NCBI GenBank assembly: GCA_003583745.1
Contig: QXPY01000015.1
Span: forward strand, 1 to 64,000
From: Rhodocyclales bacterium GT-UBC
GTDB lineage: Bacteria > Pseudomonadota > Gammaproteobacteria > Burkholderiales > Rhodocyclaceae
Length of the DNA stretch: 64,000 nt
Direction: 5' to 3'
The notes under the pieces were generated by a model. That model had not been told where the DNA came from. It did not search any database and worked only from the letters and a program-made list of their open reading frames with translations. Position numbers and translations under genes: made by a program. This document shows, one piece after another, positions 46,413 through 53,170 of this stretch; the stretch's first letter is position 1; every line of letters begins with the position of its first letter.

Positions 46413-46588
46413 GCTTCACCCCGCTTCGTTTCCTCGGCCAGCAGCAGCTCGATCCGGGCAGCGGCCAGGTGGTCACTGGCGCGATGCTTGTCGTTCTCGG
46501 CGGCAATCAGCAATGCATCGGTGACGGATGCCCACAGTTCGGCTTGGCGTAGATCTTCGCGCAGCTGGTTGATTGTCGTTTCAGCCAT
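46409..46588 (-). CDS. Small acidic helical protein
   Basis: 59 residues from ATG 46588 (MAETTINQLREDLRQAELW), after a GAGAGG site. The start overlaps the stop of the preceding gene by 8 bases in the same pattern as the Toprim/DUF3987 pair. Mostly helix, Ala/Glu-rich. No family recognised. Confidence 0.55.
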   Translation of the reverse strand: MAETTINQLREDLRQAELWASVTDALLIAAENDKHRASDHLAAARIELLLAEETKRGEA

Positions 46589-46841
46589 GGCTGACCTCTC
46601 CACGAAACCGAACCAGTGCAGAGGTAAGCGCTTCTGCCATTTGCTCCAATGCTTCCGATTTATCGTGCAGCCCCCAAAGGAACCGATCCTGTACGTCATC
46701 GGCTAGCTCCCGAAAGCTTTCGCTGCCGTAGGTAACCACCAGCATGGCGCTCAGCTGGGAAAGGCCGATTTGCAGGGATTGGGATAGATCAGCAAGGGAT
46801 TGGCGCTCGCCAGCGTCTAGCGCTTGTTGCTTAGTAGCCAT
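46581..46841 (-). CDS. Small protein behind the immunity region
   Basis: 86 residues from ATG 46841 (MATKQQALDAGERQSLADL), preceded by a near-perfect AAGGAGG. It is a helical protein of the kind that stands first in the replication operon of such islands. The frame stays open upstream to about 47414, with an in-frame ATG at 47282 whose first bases overlap the AlpA-like stop; that longer reading would run through the immunity repeats and resembles proteins annotated as Ash family. The strong ribosome binding site makes 46841 the safer start. Confidence 0.65.
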   Translation of the reverse strand: MATKQQALDAGERQSLADLSQSLQIGLSQLSAMLVVTYGSESFRELADDVQDRFLWGLHDKSEALEQMAEALTSALVRFRGEVSHG

Positions 46842-47034
46842 GACGCCCCTCCTTGAATCCGAAGGCAACGCGATGGGCGAAGACCGGGCCGGCCACCAGG
46901 CGCAGGTGTGGTAGACGTCGAGGCGAAGGGAAAAACGGGAATTTCCCGGGGTCCGGGGCTTGAGGGTGTGGGCAGGCTTGCCCGATGCGATAAGGCGCAT
47001 GGCATGTACTCCTGTGTTTGCGGTTTCAATCCCG

Positions 47035-47095
47035 CTACCCACTTCCAAATGGGTGGCAGGCGCGTACGGGGTTGGAAGACCGGAACACAGGGACC
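47035..47095 (-). ncRNA. Candidate CI-like immunity RNA
   Basis: The part of the leader with inverted copy B (47068-47091) next to a hairpin of 8 pairs (47034-47041 with 47050-47057) whose loop shows TTTGGAAG on the minus strand, the core of copies A and C. By analogy with P4 CI RNA it would be processed from the leader transcript and bind A and C. The ends are guesses. Confidence 0.4.
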
Positions 47096-47157
47096 GGCAA
47101 GCCCGAAGGCTTCCCCGCACGGCCCGCCATTGACTCGGCAGTACATGCGATGGACAT

Positions 47158-47179
47158 AAAAAATCCGCCATTGAGGCGG
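47158..47179 (-). terminator. Terminator inside the immunity leader
   Basis: On the minus strand ccgcc-tcaat-ggcgg is followed by ATTTTTT. It comes 9 bases after copy A, so pairing of an antisense RNA to A could decide whether transcription passes. Confidence 0.75.
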
Positions 47180-47278
47180 AGCGTCCGCCTGTGTTTTTCG
47201 GGCTTCCAAACCCGTTCCCCTCTGTTTCGGGGACGGAGGGAGATTGCCACGGTCGGCTGGACCGGTCAAGCGCCGTTT

Positions 47279-47509
47279 TCATGCGGCGGCCTGCTCGGAC
47301 TTGTTCAGGGCGGCCAGCGCCTGGCGCACATCGCCGACACGCCAGCGGGTCTGCTGCGGGGACACCTTGATCGCCAGGGCGCCATACCGGCGCCAGACGG
47401 TGTTTTCCGAGCATCCGAAGACGCCGGAAACCACCTTTACGTCGATCAGGGCTGAATCGGGGAGGGAATCAAATGCCGCCAACGTGGGCGGGATGGTCTT
47501 CTGTGCCAT
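47279..47509 (-). CDS. AlpA-like helix-turn-helix regulator
   Basis: 76 residues from ATG 47509 (MAQKTIPPTLAAFDSLP), after AAAGGAAAA. The middle part, LIDVKVVSGVFGCSENTVWRR (pieces LIDVKVVSGVFG and CSENTVWRR), is an excisionase/MerR-type winged helix as in AlpA proteins, which control integrase or replication genes of P4-like elements. Its stop shares two bases with an ATG at 47282. First gene of the replication-side operon. Confidence 0.8.
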   Translation of the reverse strand: MAQKTIPPTLAAFDSLPDSALIDVKVVSGVFGCSENTVWRRYGALAIKVSPQQTRWRVGDVRQALAALNKSEQAAA

Positions 47510-47645
47510 GGCTTTTCCTTTGAAGGAACCCACGGCGCCGGGATGGTGCCGCTGGGTGCATGGCCCGACTATTTACAGCATATTTTGGCCGTTCAACCCA
47601 GTTGCAAATCCTGCAAATTTTTGAAAATTCACCCGAACCCTAGAA
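47510..47645 (-). promoter_or_regulatory. Control region before the AlpA-like gene
   Basis: No gene fits here. It has a direct repeat tgcaaat at 47603-47609 and 47612-47618 and an AT-rich stretch caaatttttgaaaattc with inverted symmetry. On the minus strand TTGAAC (47591-47596 region) with TAAATA 15 bases on may be a weak promoter. Likely operator and promoter of the regulator. Confidence 0.38.
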
Positions 47646-48179
47646 CTACTCACCGACTTCGCTATGCGAGAAAGGCATCATTTTCTTTGCCTCGTAGTAG
47701 ATTTCTTCGGCCTCGGAACCGCCAACCGGAGGAGACACTTCTCGCCCAACACGCTTGAACAGAGCTCGATTAACCGGAGTTCCAGGTTCAGCCCGAAGGA
47801 TCTCCACCACCTTGTTCCAGATTGCAAATCGAATATTTCGCCGCTTGCGCAGGGCGTTCAGATGTTTGCCCTTAGGAAATGGACGACCAAAAACATCGTC
47901 CAATGATTTGGCATTACAGGCCAATATTTGCTGGTAGCCATGCCGAAATCCGGCTGCAACCCAATCAGGCATCTTGAGACCATGGCAACTGCAGCTGTAT
48001 ATGGCCTCCATCAACGCAAAGTCGTCGCCATCGTTGTAACGCTCTTCACGCCGTTCGTTGTCTCTCATGGCAACAAATTGCATGAGCGGACCTTCCGCGG
48101 GGTGACCGCCCTCTTCAACCCACCTCAATTGAGCCTGAAGCAGCTCTTGAATGTCCTCACCGGAAGGGACGTCAGCCAT
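47646..48179 (-). CDS. Unknown protein next to the integrase (possible cargo)
   Basis: 177 residues with no domain I recognise. It begins MADVPSGEDIQELLQAQL; the centre has a Cys pair (YSCSCHGLKMPDWV) and a basic part (PKGKHLNALRKRRNIRF). It starts 9 bases after the integrase stop and is probably co-transcribed with it. Codon use and good length support a real gene. In related islands the place beside the integrase often holds variable genes, some for defence against other phages; nothing in this protein proves that. Confidence 0.62.
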   Translation of the reverse strand: MADVPSGEDIQELLQAQLRWVEEGGHPAEGPLMQFVAMRDNERREERYNDGDDFALMEAIYSCSCHGLKMPDWVAAGFRHGYQQILACNAKSLDDVFGRPFPKGKHLNALRKRRNIRFAIWNKVVEILRAEPGTPVNRALFKRVGREVSPPVGGSEAEEIYYEAKKMMPFSHSEVGE

Positions 48180-48188
48180 GTTCCACCC

Positions 48189-49418
48189 TCATGCAGCGCT
48201 TGAAATTGGGATAACTGCGGCGCCTTCCCGCATCTCGTCACACTGCCCCGCCCACCAGGTCATTAGCTTGCGCCGCTCCTCGAGGAAGTCACCCCGGTCA
48301 TAAGCCAGGCGCACCGCGTCGCCGTGCTTGTGTGCCAGCTGCACCTCGACCACCTCCGGCCGGAACAGGCCCGAGCCATGGGCCATGGTTGAGAACGAGC
48401 TGCGGAAGCCATGCGCCGACTGCTCGCTCTGCGTGTCGTAGCCCAGGCGGCGTAGCGCGGCATTGATGGTGTTCTCGCTCATTGGCCGATCACGGCTCTG
48501 CAGACCGGGGAAGCAGAAGCGGCCGGCGCCGGTCAAGGGCTTCAAGTCCTCCAGGATCGCCGCCGCCTGGTCGGCCAGGGGCACAACATGCAGGCGGCGC
48601 GCCTTCATCTTGCCCAGGGGAATGCGGATCAGGCGGGAATCGAAATCAACCTCGGACCACTCCAGATTGCGGACCTCGCCAGGGCGCAGGCCGAACAGCG
48701 CCGACAGCCGGAACGCTGAGCAGGTGATCAGGCTGCCCTGATAGGCCCAGATATCCCGCAGCAGCTTGCCGAACTCGTCCGGATCGGTGATCGCCGCATA
48801 GTGCTTCTTGCGCTGCGGCGGGATGGCGCCGCGCAGGTCGGCCGATATGTCGCGCTCGCAGCGGCCGGTGCTGATGCCATAGCGGAACACCTGCCCGGCA
48901 GTCATGCGCAGGCGGTGGGCTGTATCGAGATACCCCTGATCCTTGACGCGCCGGATGATCGCCAGCAGCTCGGGGGCGGTGACCTCGGCAATCGGTCGGT
49001 TGCCGATCCAGGGAAAGGCATAGACCACGAAGATACGCAGATTTTTTTCCTGCGTGTGCTTGGTCCAGGTCGGTGAAAACTCCGCATGCCATTCGCGGGC
49101 CACAGCTTCAAAACTGTTCGCTGCCCTATGCGCTGCCGTCAGTTTGCTGACCTTGCGCTGCTCGCAGGGGTCAATGTCTTGCCTGATATGCTGACGTGCT
49201 TTATCGCGGGCCTTGCGGGCCTCTTCTAGCGAGACTTCAGGATAAGCCCCCAAAGCCAAGGTCTTGCGCTTTTCAGCAAAGCGGTAATCGAGCCGCCAGT
49301 ATTTTCCACCCTTGATATCGACGAGCAAATACATGCCACCGCCATCAGTCAATTTATAGGGTTTTTCAGCCGGCTTGGCCTGCTTGATTGATACCGCTGT
49401 GAGCTTGTCGGTAGCCAT
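48189..49418 (-). CDS. int: P4-type tyrosine integrase
   Basis: 409 residues. N-terminal DUF4102 arm-binding domain (LTAVSIKQAKPAEKPYKLTDG), core-binding domain (about 100-200) and catalytic domain with the first Arg in LFGLRPGEVRNLEW, HGFR (His-x-x-Arg) and the nucleophile Tyr in VRLAYDRGDF; relatives have AEYLEE where this has GDFLEE. It should cut and join the 17-bp repeats in tRNA-His. It begins 188 bases from the tRNA, with arm-type repeats in that space. Confidence 0.95.
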   Translation of the reverse strand: MATDKLTAVSIKQAKPAEKPYKLTDGGGMYLLVDIKGGKYWRLDYRFAEKRKTLALGAYPEVSLEEARKARDKARQHIRQDIDPCEQRKVSKLTAAHRAANSFEAVAREWHAEFSPTWTKHTQEKNLRIFVVYAFPWIGNRPIAEVTAPELLAIIRRVKDQGYLDTAHRLRMTAGQVFRYGISTGRCERDISADLRGAIPPQRKKHYAAITDPDEFGKLLRDIWAYQGSLITCSAFRLSALFGLRPGEVRNLEWSEVDFDSRLIRIPLGKMKARRLHVVPLADQAAAILEDLKPLTGAGRFCFPGLQSRDRPMSENTINAALRRLGYDTQSEQSAHGFRSSFSTMAHGSGLFRPEVVEVQLAHKHGDAVRLAYDRGDFLEERRKLMTWWAGQCDEMREGAAVIPISSAA

Positions 49419-49430
49419 TACGCCTCCTTG

Positions 49431-49488
49431 ATACCGTCATTTTCACGTGTACCGTCACCCCTTTTACGACTACCGTCAAGTGTACCGC
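49431..49488. repeat. Right arm-type integrase sites
   Basis: Four units: taccgtca at 49432-49439, 49450-49457 and 49471-49478, and taccgcca at 49483-49490. The spacing is about 12-21 bases. The same motif stands at the left end. They lie in the promoter region of int, so integrase could also repress its own gene. Confidence 0.62.
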
Positions 49489-49537
49489 CAGAGTTGCGGC
49501 ATTGGGATGGGGTTTGATGGTGTGAGATGCTACAAAG

Positions 49538-49571
49538 CAAAAACCCCGAAAGCCTTGGGCTATCGGGGTTT
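49538..49571 (-). terminator. Element-borne terminator behind tRNA-His
   Basis: On the minus strand aaccccga / tcggggtt with an inner agcc/ggct stem is followed by TTTTTGC. It lies about 35 bases downstream of the tRNA 3' end and replaces the chromosomal terminator now displaced to 41279-41313. Confidence 0.85.
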
Positions 49572-49605
49572 CTGGTGCCTCGTGGTGCTCGGTGAGGCTA
49601 TGTTC

Positions 49606-49682
49606 TGGGGCGACTGATGGGGCTCGAACCCACGACAACCGGAATCACAATCCGGGACTCTACCAACTGAGCTACAGCCGCC
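49606..49682 (-). tRNA. tRNA-His (GTG)
   Basis: 77 bases with encoded CCA. The 8-bp acceptor stem GGCGGCTG / CAGTCGCC includes the extra G-1:C73 pair special to tRNA-His; the anticodon loop reads TTGTGAT with anticodon GTG; the T loop GGTTCGAGCC is normal. It is the insertion target of the element. Confidence 0.97.
49612..49628. repeat. Right attachment-site copy inside tRNA-His
   Basis: gactgatggggctcgaa, the same 17 bases as 41324-41340. It covers part of the acceptor stem and T arm, so the element carries the 3' end that keeps the tRNA whole after insertion. Confidence 0.88.
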
Positions 49683-49698
49683 GCTGAAGAAGGGCTGC

Positions 49699-49727
49699 AT
49701 TCTAGACGCTTCTGCCACGGCTGTCTA
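49699..49727 (-). promoter_or_regulatory. Promoter of tRNA-His
   Basis: On the minus strand TAGACA, 17 bases, TAGAAT, ending 17 bases before the tRNA. Both boxes differ from the sigma-70 consensus by one base each. Confidence 0.7.
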
Positions 49728-49783
49728 CAGACTTTTTACATTAACTAGAATAAAAATGCGGCCAATGCGACTTTCCTCTACCG

Positions 49784-49792
49784 TGATAGAAT
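49784..49792 (+). promoter_or_regulatory. Extended -10 promoter of tig
   Basis: TGATAGAAT (TGn plus TAGAAT), 43 bases before the tig start. The -35 position (aatgcg) is poor, so the extended element would carry the activity. Confidence 0.5.
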
Positions 49793-49834
49793 CGTCCGCT
49801 TTATTTTTCGGCCCTGTTGTCACAAGGAATTCTC

Positions 49835-51139
49835 ATGGAAGCAACTACTGCACAAGCTAACGAACTCGAACGCCGCGTCGACCTTTCCATCGCCATCGCC
49901 GATGTCGAGAAGGAAATGGATCAGCGCCTGAAGCGCATGGGCAAGAATGTAAAGATGTCCGGCTTCCGTCCGGGCAAGGTCCCCTTCAGCATCGTCAAGC
50001 AGCAGTATGGCGACCAGGCTCGCCACGAAGTACTGTCCGAAGAGCTCGACCGCGTCTTCGGCGAAACCGTGACCGCCCAGAAAATGCGCGTTGCCGGCTA
50101 TCCGCGCATCGAACCGAAGACCACGGAAAGCACCACCCACCTCGAGTTCTCCGCCATCTTCGAGGTGTATCCGGAATTCACGCCGGGCGACATGTCTGCC
50201 GCCGAAATCGAGCGCCCGGTATTGGAAGTGACCGCCGCTGAAATCGAAAAGACCCTCGACATCCTGCGCAAGCAACGCGTTTCCTATGCCGACGCCGACC
50301 GCGCCGCCGCCAAGGAAGATCGTGTCGTGATCGACTTCCTGGGCAAGAAGGATGGCGTCGCCTTCGCCGGTGGCCAGGCCACGGACTACCCGTTCGTTCT
50401 CGGCCAGGGCCAGATGCTGCCTGACTTCGAAAACGCCGTTGAAGGCTCCAAGGTTGGCGAAACCAAGACTTTCGACCTGACCTTCCCCGCCGACTACCAC
50501 GCCAAGGATCTGGCCGGCCAGACGGTCCAGTTCGAAATCACCGTCAAGCAGGTTCAGGCGCCGGTTCTGCCGGAACTGGATTCGGCATTCGCCACCAGCA
50601 TGGGCATCGCCGATGGCGACGTCACCAAAATGAAAGCCGAGATTGAGGCCAACCTGAAGCGCGAAGTGAAGCGCCGCATCGAAGCCAAGCTCAAGGACCA
50701 GGTCATGGAAGCCCTGATCAAGGCCAATCCGATCTCCGTCCCCGGCTCCCTGGTCGACATGGAAATCCAGCGCCTGATGCAGGCAGCCCGCCAGGACATG
50801 GAACAGCGCGGCATGAAGATCAAGGATTTCCCGATCCAGCCGGAGTGGTTTGCCGACCAGGCCAAACGCCGCGTGACCCTTGGTCTGATTCTTGCTGAAG
50901 TAGTCAAGACGGAAAAGCTTCAGGCAACGCCGGAACAAGTTCGCAGCATGGTCGAAGACACCGCTCAGAGCTACGAGCATCCGGAAGAAGTGATCCGCTG
51001 GTACTACGCCCAACCGCAACGTCTGGGCGAAGTTGAAGGTGTAGCGGTTGAGAACAATGTGGTCGAATGGGTCCTGGGCAAAGCCAAGGTCACCGACAAG
51101 GCTGCAGTTTTTGATGAGTTGATGGGTCAGAAGAACTAA
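49835..51139 (+). CDS. tig: Trigger factor
   Basis: 434 residues from ATG 49835 (MEATTAQANELERRVDLSI), which has AAGGAA at the right spacing; an in-frame TTG at 49817 is unlikely. Ribosome-binding N-terminal domain with the FRPGKVP signature (GFRPGKVPFSIVKQQYG), FKBP-like PPIase domain (about 150-245: VVIDFLGKKDGVAFAGG) and a helical C-terminal chaperone domain. It folds nascent chains at the exit tunnel. It heads the tig-clpP-clpX-lon proteostasis group. Confidence 0.97.
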   Translation: MEATTAQANELERRVDLSIAIADVEKEMDQRLKRMGKNVKMSGFRPGKVPFSIVKQQYGDQARHEVLSEELDRVFGETVTAQKMRVAGYPRIEPKTTESTTHLEFSAIFEVYPEFTPGDMSAAEIERPVLEVTAAEIEKTLDILRKQRVSYADADRAAAKEDRVVIDFLGKKDGVAFAGGQATDYPFVLGQGQMLPDFENAVEGSKVGETKTFDLTFPADYHAKDLAGQTVQFEITVKQVQAPVLPELDSAFATSMGIADGDVTKMKAEIEANLKREVKRRIEAKLKDQVMEALIKANPISVPGSLVDMEIQRLMQAARQDMEQRGMKIKDFPIQPEWFADQAKRRVTLGLILAEVVKTEKLQATPEQVRSMVEDTAQSYEHPEEVIRWYYAQPQRLGEVEGVAVENNVVEWVLGKAKVTDKAAVFDELMGQKN

Positions 51140-51196
51140 GCTGAAGCATCGTCACAAAACTGACAAACGTCTGAAACGCAACATACAAGGGCTGAC

Positions 51197-51826
51197 ATGA
51201 ATATCGACAACGCAAACAACTGGGATCCGCAGGCTTTGGGCCTCGTCCCGATGGTGGTAGAACAGAGCGGACGCGGTGAGCGCGCGTACGACATCTATTC
51301 GCGCCTGCTGAAAGAGCGGGTCATCTTTCTTGTCGGCCCGGTCAACGACGCCAGCGCCAACCTGGTCGTCGCCCAATTGCTCTTCCTTGAAGCGGAAAAT
51401 CCGGACAAGGACATCTATTTCTATATCAATTCGCCGGGTGGCTCGGTGACGGCTGGCATGTCGATCTACGACACCATGCAGTTCATCAAACCGGACGTCT
51501 CGACGCTGTGCATCGGCCAGGCAGCCTCGATGGGCGCCTTCCTGTTGAACGCCGGCGCCAAGGGCAAGCGCTTTGCGCTGCCCAACTCGCGCGTGATGAT
51601 TCACCAACCGCTGGGCGGCTTCCAGGGCCAAGCCTCGGATATCGCCATCCATGCCAAGGAAATCCTGTCGATTCGCGACCGCCTGAACCGCATCATGGCG
51701 GAACATAGCGGCCAACCGCTCGAGCGTATCGAAAAGGATACCGATCGCGACAATTTCCTCTCAGCTGCCGAAGCAGCCGAGTACGGTTTGATCGACAAGG
51801 TGCTGACCCGCCGCGAAGCGGCTTAA
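51197..51826 (+). CDS. clpP: ATP-dependent Clp protease proteolytic subunit
   Basis: 209 residues. The catalytic Ser is in [11 protein letters not shown] (about 103-113), His in [10 protein letters not shown] (about 130) and Asp further on. The N-terminal residues before LVPMVVEQ form a short propeptide, as in E. coli ClpP. It makes the double heptamer that ClpX feeds with unfolded substrates. It lies 57 bases after tig and 14 before clpX. Confidence 0.98.
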   Translation: MNIDNANNWDPQALGLVPMVVEQSGRGERAYDIYSRLLKERVIFLVGPVNDASANLVVAQLLFLEAENPDKDIYFYINSPGGSVTAGMSIYDTMQFIKPDVSTLCIGQAASMGAFLLNAGAKGKRFALPNSRVMIHQPLGGFQGQASDIAIHAKEILSIRDRLNRIMAEHSGQPLERIEKDTDRDNFLSAAEAAEYGLIDKVLTRREAA

Positions 51827-51840
51827 CCAAGGAGATTCAG

Positions 51841-53103
51841 ATGTCTAAAGGCGGCCAGGAAAAACTGCTCTACTGCTCCTTCTGCGGAAAAAGCCAGCAT
51901 GAAGTGAAAAAGCTCATCGCCGGTCCGTCGGTGTTCATCTGTGACGAGTGCATTGCACTCTGCAACGACATCATCCGCGACGAGTTGCCCGAAGAAGCTG
52001 CGAAGGCCGGTCGCTCGGACCTGCCGACGCCGCGTGAAATCTGCTCGATTCTCGACCAGTACGTTATCGGCCAGGAAGTTGCGAAGCGCATCCTTGCCGT
52101 GGCGGTATACAACCATTACAAGCGCCTGCGCCACACCGCCAAGAATACCGGCGACGTGGAACTGGCCAAGAGCAACATCCTGCTCGTCGGCCCGACCGGC
52201 TCGGGCAAGACGCTGCTCGCCCAGACCCTGGCCCGCCTGCTCAATGTGCCGTTCGTGATGGCCGATGCCACGACCCTGACCGAAGCAGGCTATGTCGGCG
52301 AGGACGTCGAAAACATCATCCAGAAGCTGCTGCAGAAATGCGACTACGATATCGAGAAGGCTCAGCACGGCATCGTCTATATCGATGAAATCGACAAGAT
52401 TTCGCGCAAATCGGACAATCCTTCGATCACCCGTGATGTCTCCGGCGAAGGCGTGCAACAAGCCCTGCTCAAGCTGATCGAAGGTACCGTTGCGTCGATC
52501 CCGCCGCAAGGTGGCCGCAAGCATCCGAACCAGGACTTCGTCCAGGTCGACACCACCAACATCCTGTTCATTTGCGGTGGTGCCTTTGCCGGACTGGAAA
52601 AGGTCATCCGCAACCGCTCCGAAAAGGGCGGCATCGGCTTCGGCGCCGAGGTCAAGAGCAAGGACGACGGCAAGGAAGTCGGCAAGATTCTGCAGGATGT
52701 CGAGCCGGAAGATCTGATCAAGTTCGGCCTGATTCCCGAACTGATCGGCCGCCTGCCGGTCGTCGCCACCCTCAAGGAACTCGAGGAACCGGCCCTGGTC
52801 CAGATTCTGACCGAACCGAAGAACGCGCTGATCAAGCAGTACCAGAAGCTGTTCAGCATGGAAGACGTTGAACTCGAAGTCCGCGCCGGCGCCCTTTCGG
52901 CCATCGCCAAGAAAGCCCTGGAACGCAAGACCGGGGCACGCGGCCTGCGCTCTATCCTCGAACACGTCCTGCTCGATACGATGTATGAACTCCCCGGCAT
53001 GGAAAATGTCGAAAAAGTCGTCATCGATGAGAACATGATCACCGGCGACACCCCGCCGCTGCTCATTTACGCCGATCAGCCAAAGGTTTCCGGCTCGAAC
53101 TGA
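51841..53103 (+). CDS. clpX: Clp protease ATP-binding subunit ClpX
   Basis: 420 residues: N-terminal zinc-binding domain (CSFCGKS then CDECIALC, four Cys), AAA+ core with Walker [12 protein letters not shown], Walker [11 protein letters not shown], and the IGF loop (GGIGFGAE) that docks into ClpP. It unfolds tagged proteins for ClpP. It follows clpP after 14 bases with an AAGGAG site. Confidence 0.98.
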   Translation: MSKGGQEKLLYCSFCGKSQHEVKKLIAGPSVFICDECIALCNDIIRDELPEEAAKAGRSDLPTPREICSILDQYVIGQEVAKRILAVAVYNHYKRLRHTAKNTGDVELAKSNILLVGPTGSGKTLLAQTLARLLNVPFVMADATTLTEAGYVGEDVENIIQKLLQKCDYDIEKAQHGIVYIDEIDKISRKSDNPSITRDVSGEGVQQALLKLIEGTVASIPPQGGRKHPNQDFVQVDTTNILFICGGAFAGLEKVIRNRSEKGGIGFGAEVKSKDDGKEVGKILQDVEPEDLIKFGLIPELIGRLPVVATLKELEEPALVQILTEPKNALIKQYQKLFSMEDVELEVRAGALSAIAKKALERKTGARGLRSILEHVLLDTMYELPGMENVEKVVIDENMITGDTPPLLIYADQPKVSGSN

Positions 53104-53110
53104 GCCGGGA

Positions 53111-53139
53111 CTTGAATTGCGGTTTCCCGCCCCCACTTA
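53111..53139 (+). promoter_or_regulatory. Sigma-32-like heat-shock promoter of lon
   Basis: CTTGAA at 53111-53116, then 14 bases, then CCCCACTTA at 53131-53139, close to the heat-shock consensus CTTGAA-N13/14-CCCCATnT. It lies 32 bases before the lon start and after the clpX stop, so lon can be induced apart from clpPX. Confidence 0.68.
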
Positions 53140-53170
53140 GGGGGCACATACCTATTTCAAAGGCTTCGTA

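Larger units (their letters stand above)
47011..47213 (-). promoter_or_regulatory. P4-like antisense-RNA immunity region
   Basis: Three copies of one motif: A at 47188-47213 and C at 47011-47033 in the same direction, B at 47068-47091 inverted. On the minus strand A reads gggtttggaagcccg...acacagg and B cctgtgtt...cttccaacccc. B can pair with A over 10 of 11 bases at one end and 8 of 8 at the other, and with C nearly as well. A terminator stem lies between A and B. In phage P4 a small CI RNA holding seqB pairs with seqA and seqC and makes transcription stop early; order and orientation here agree. Confidence 0.68.
41324..49628. mobile_element. Integrated satellite-like element in tRNA-His
   Basis: About 8.3 kb bounded by a 17-bp direct repeat of the tRNA-His 3' end. 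Content, all on the minus strand from right to left: P4-type integrase, unknown 177-residue protein, AlpA-like regulator, P4-like immunity RNA region, four tiny overlapping genes, Toprim primase, DUF3987 protein, origin-like repeats, two or three small genes and an HK97-type capsid protein. No portal, terminase, tail or lysis gene was found, so it cannot form a phage alone. Poly-C/G tracts and AT-rich spots around 43123-43560 contrast with the flanking operons. A phage satellite is the best reading; a decayed prophage is the alternative. Confidence 0.87.

Noticed and set aside
47035..47250. 71-codon frame in the immunity region (Ash-like text)
   Set aside because: It lies entirely over the RNA repeats and terminator; the DNA structure explains it better than a protein.
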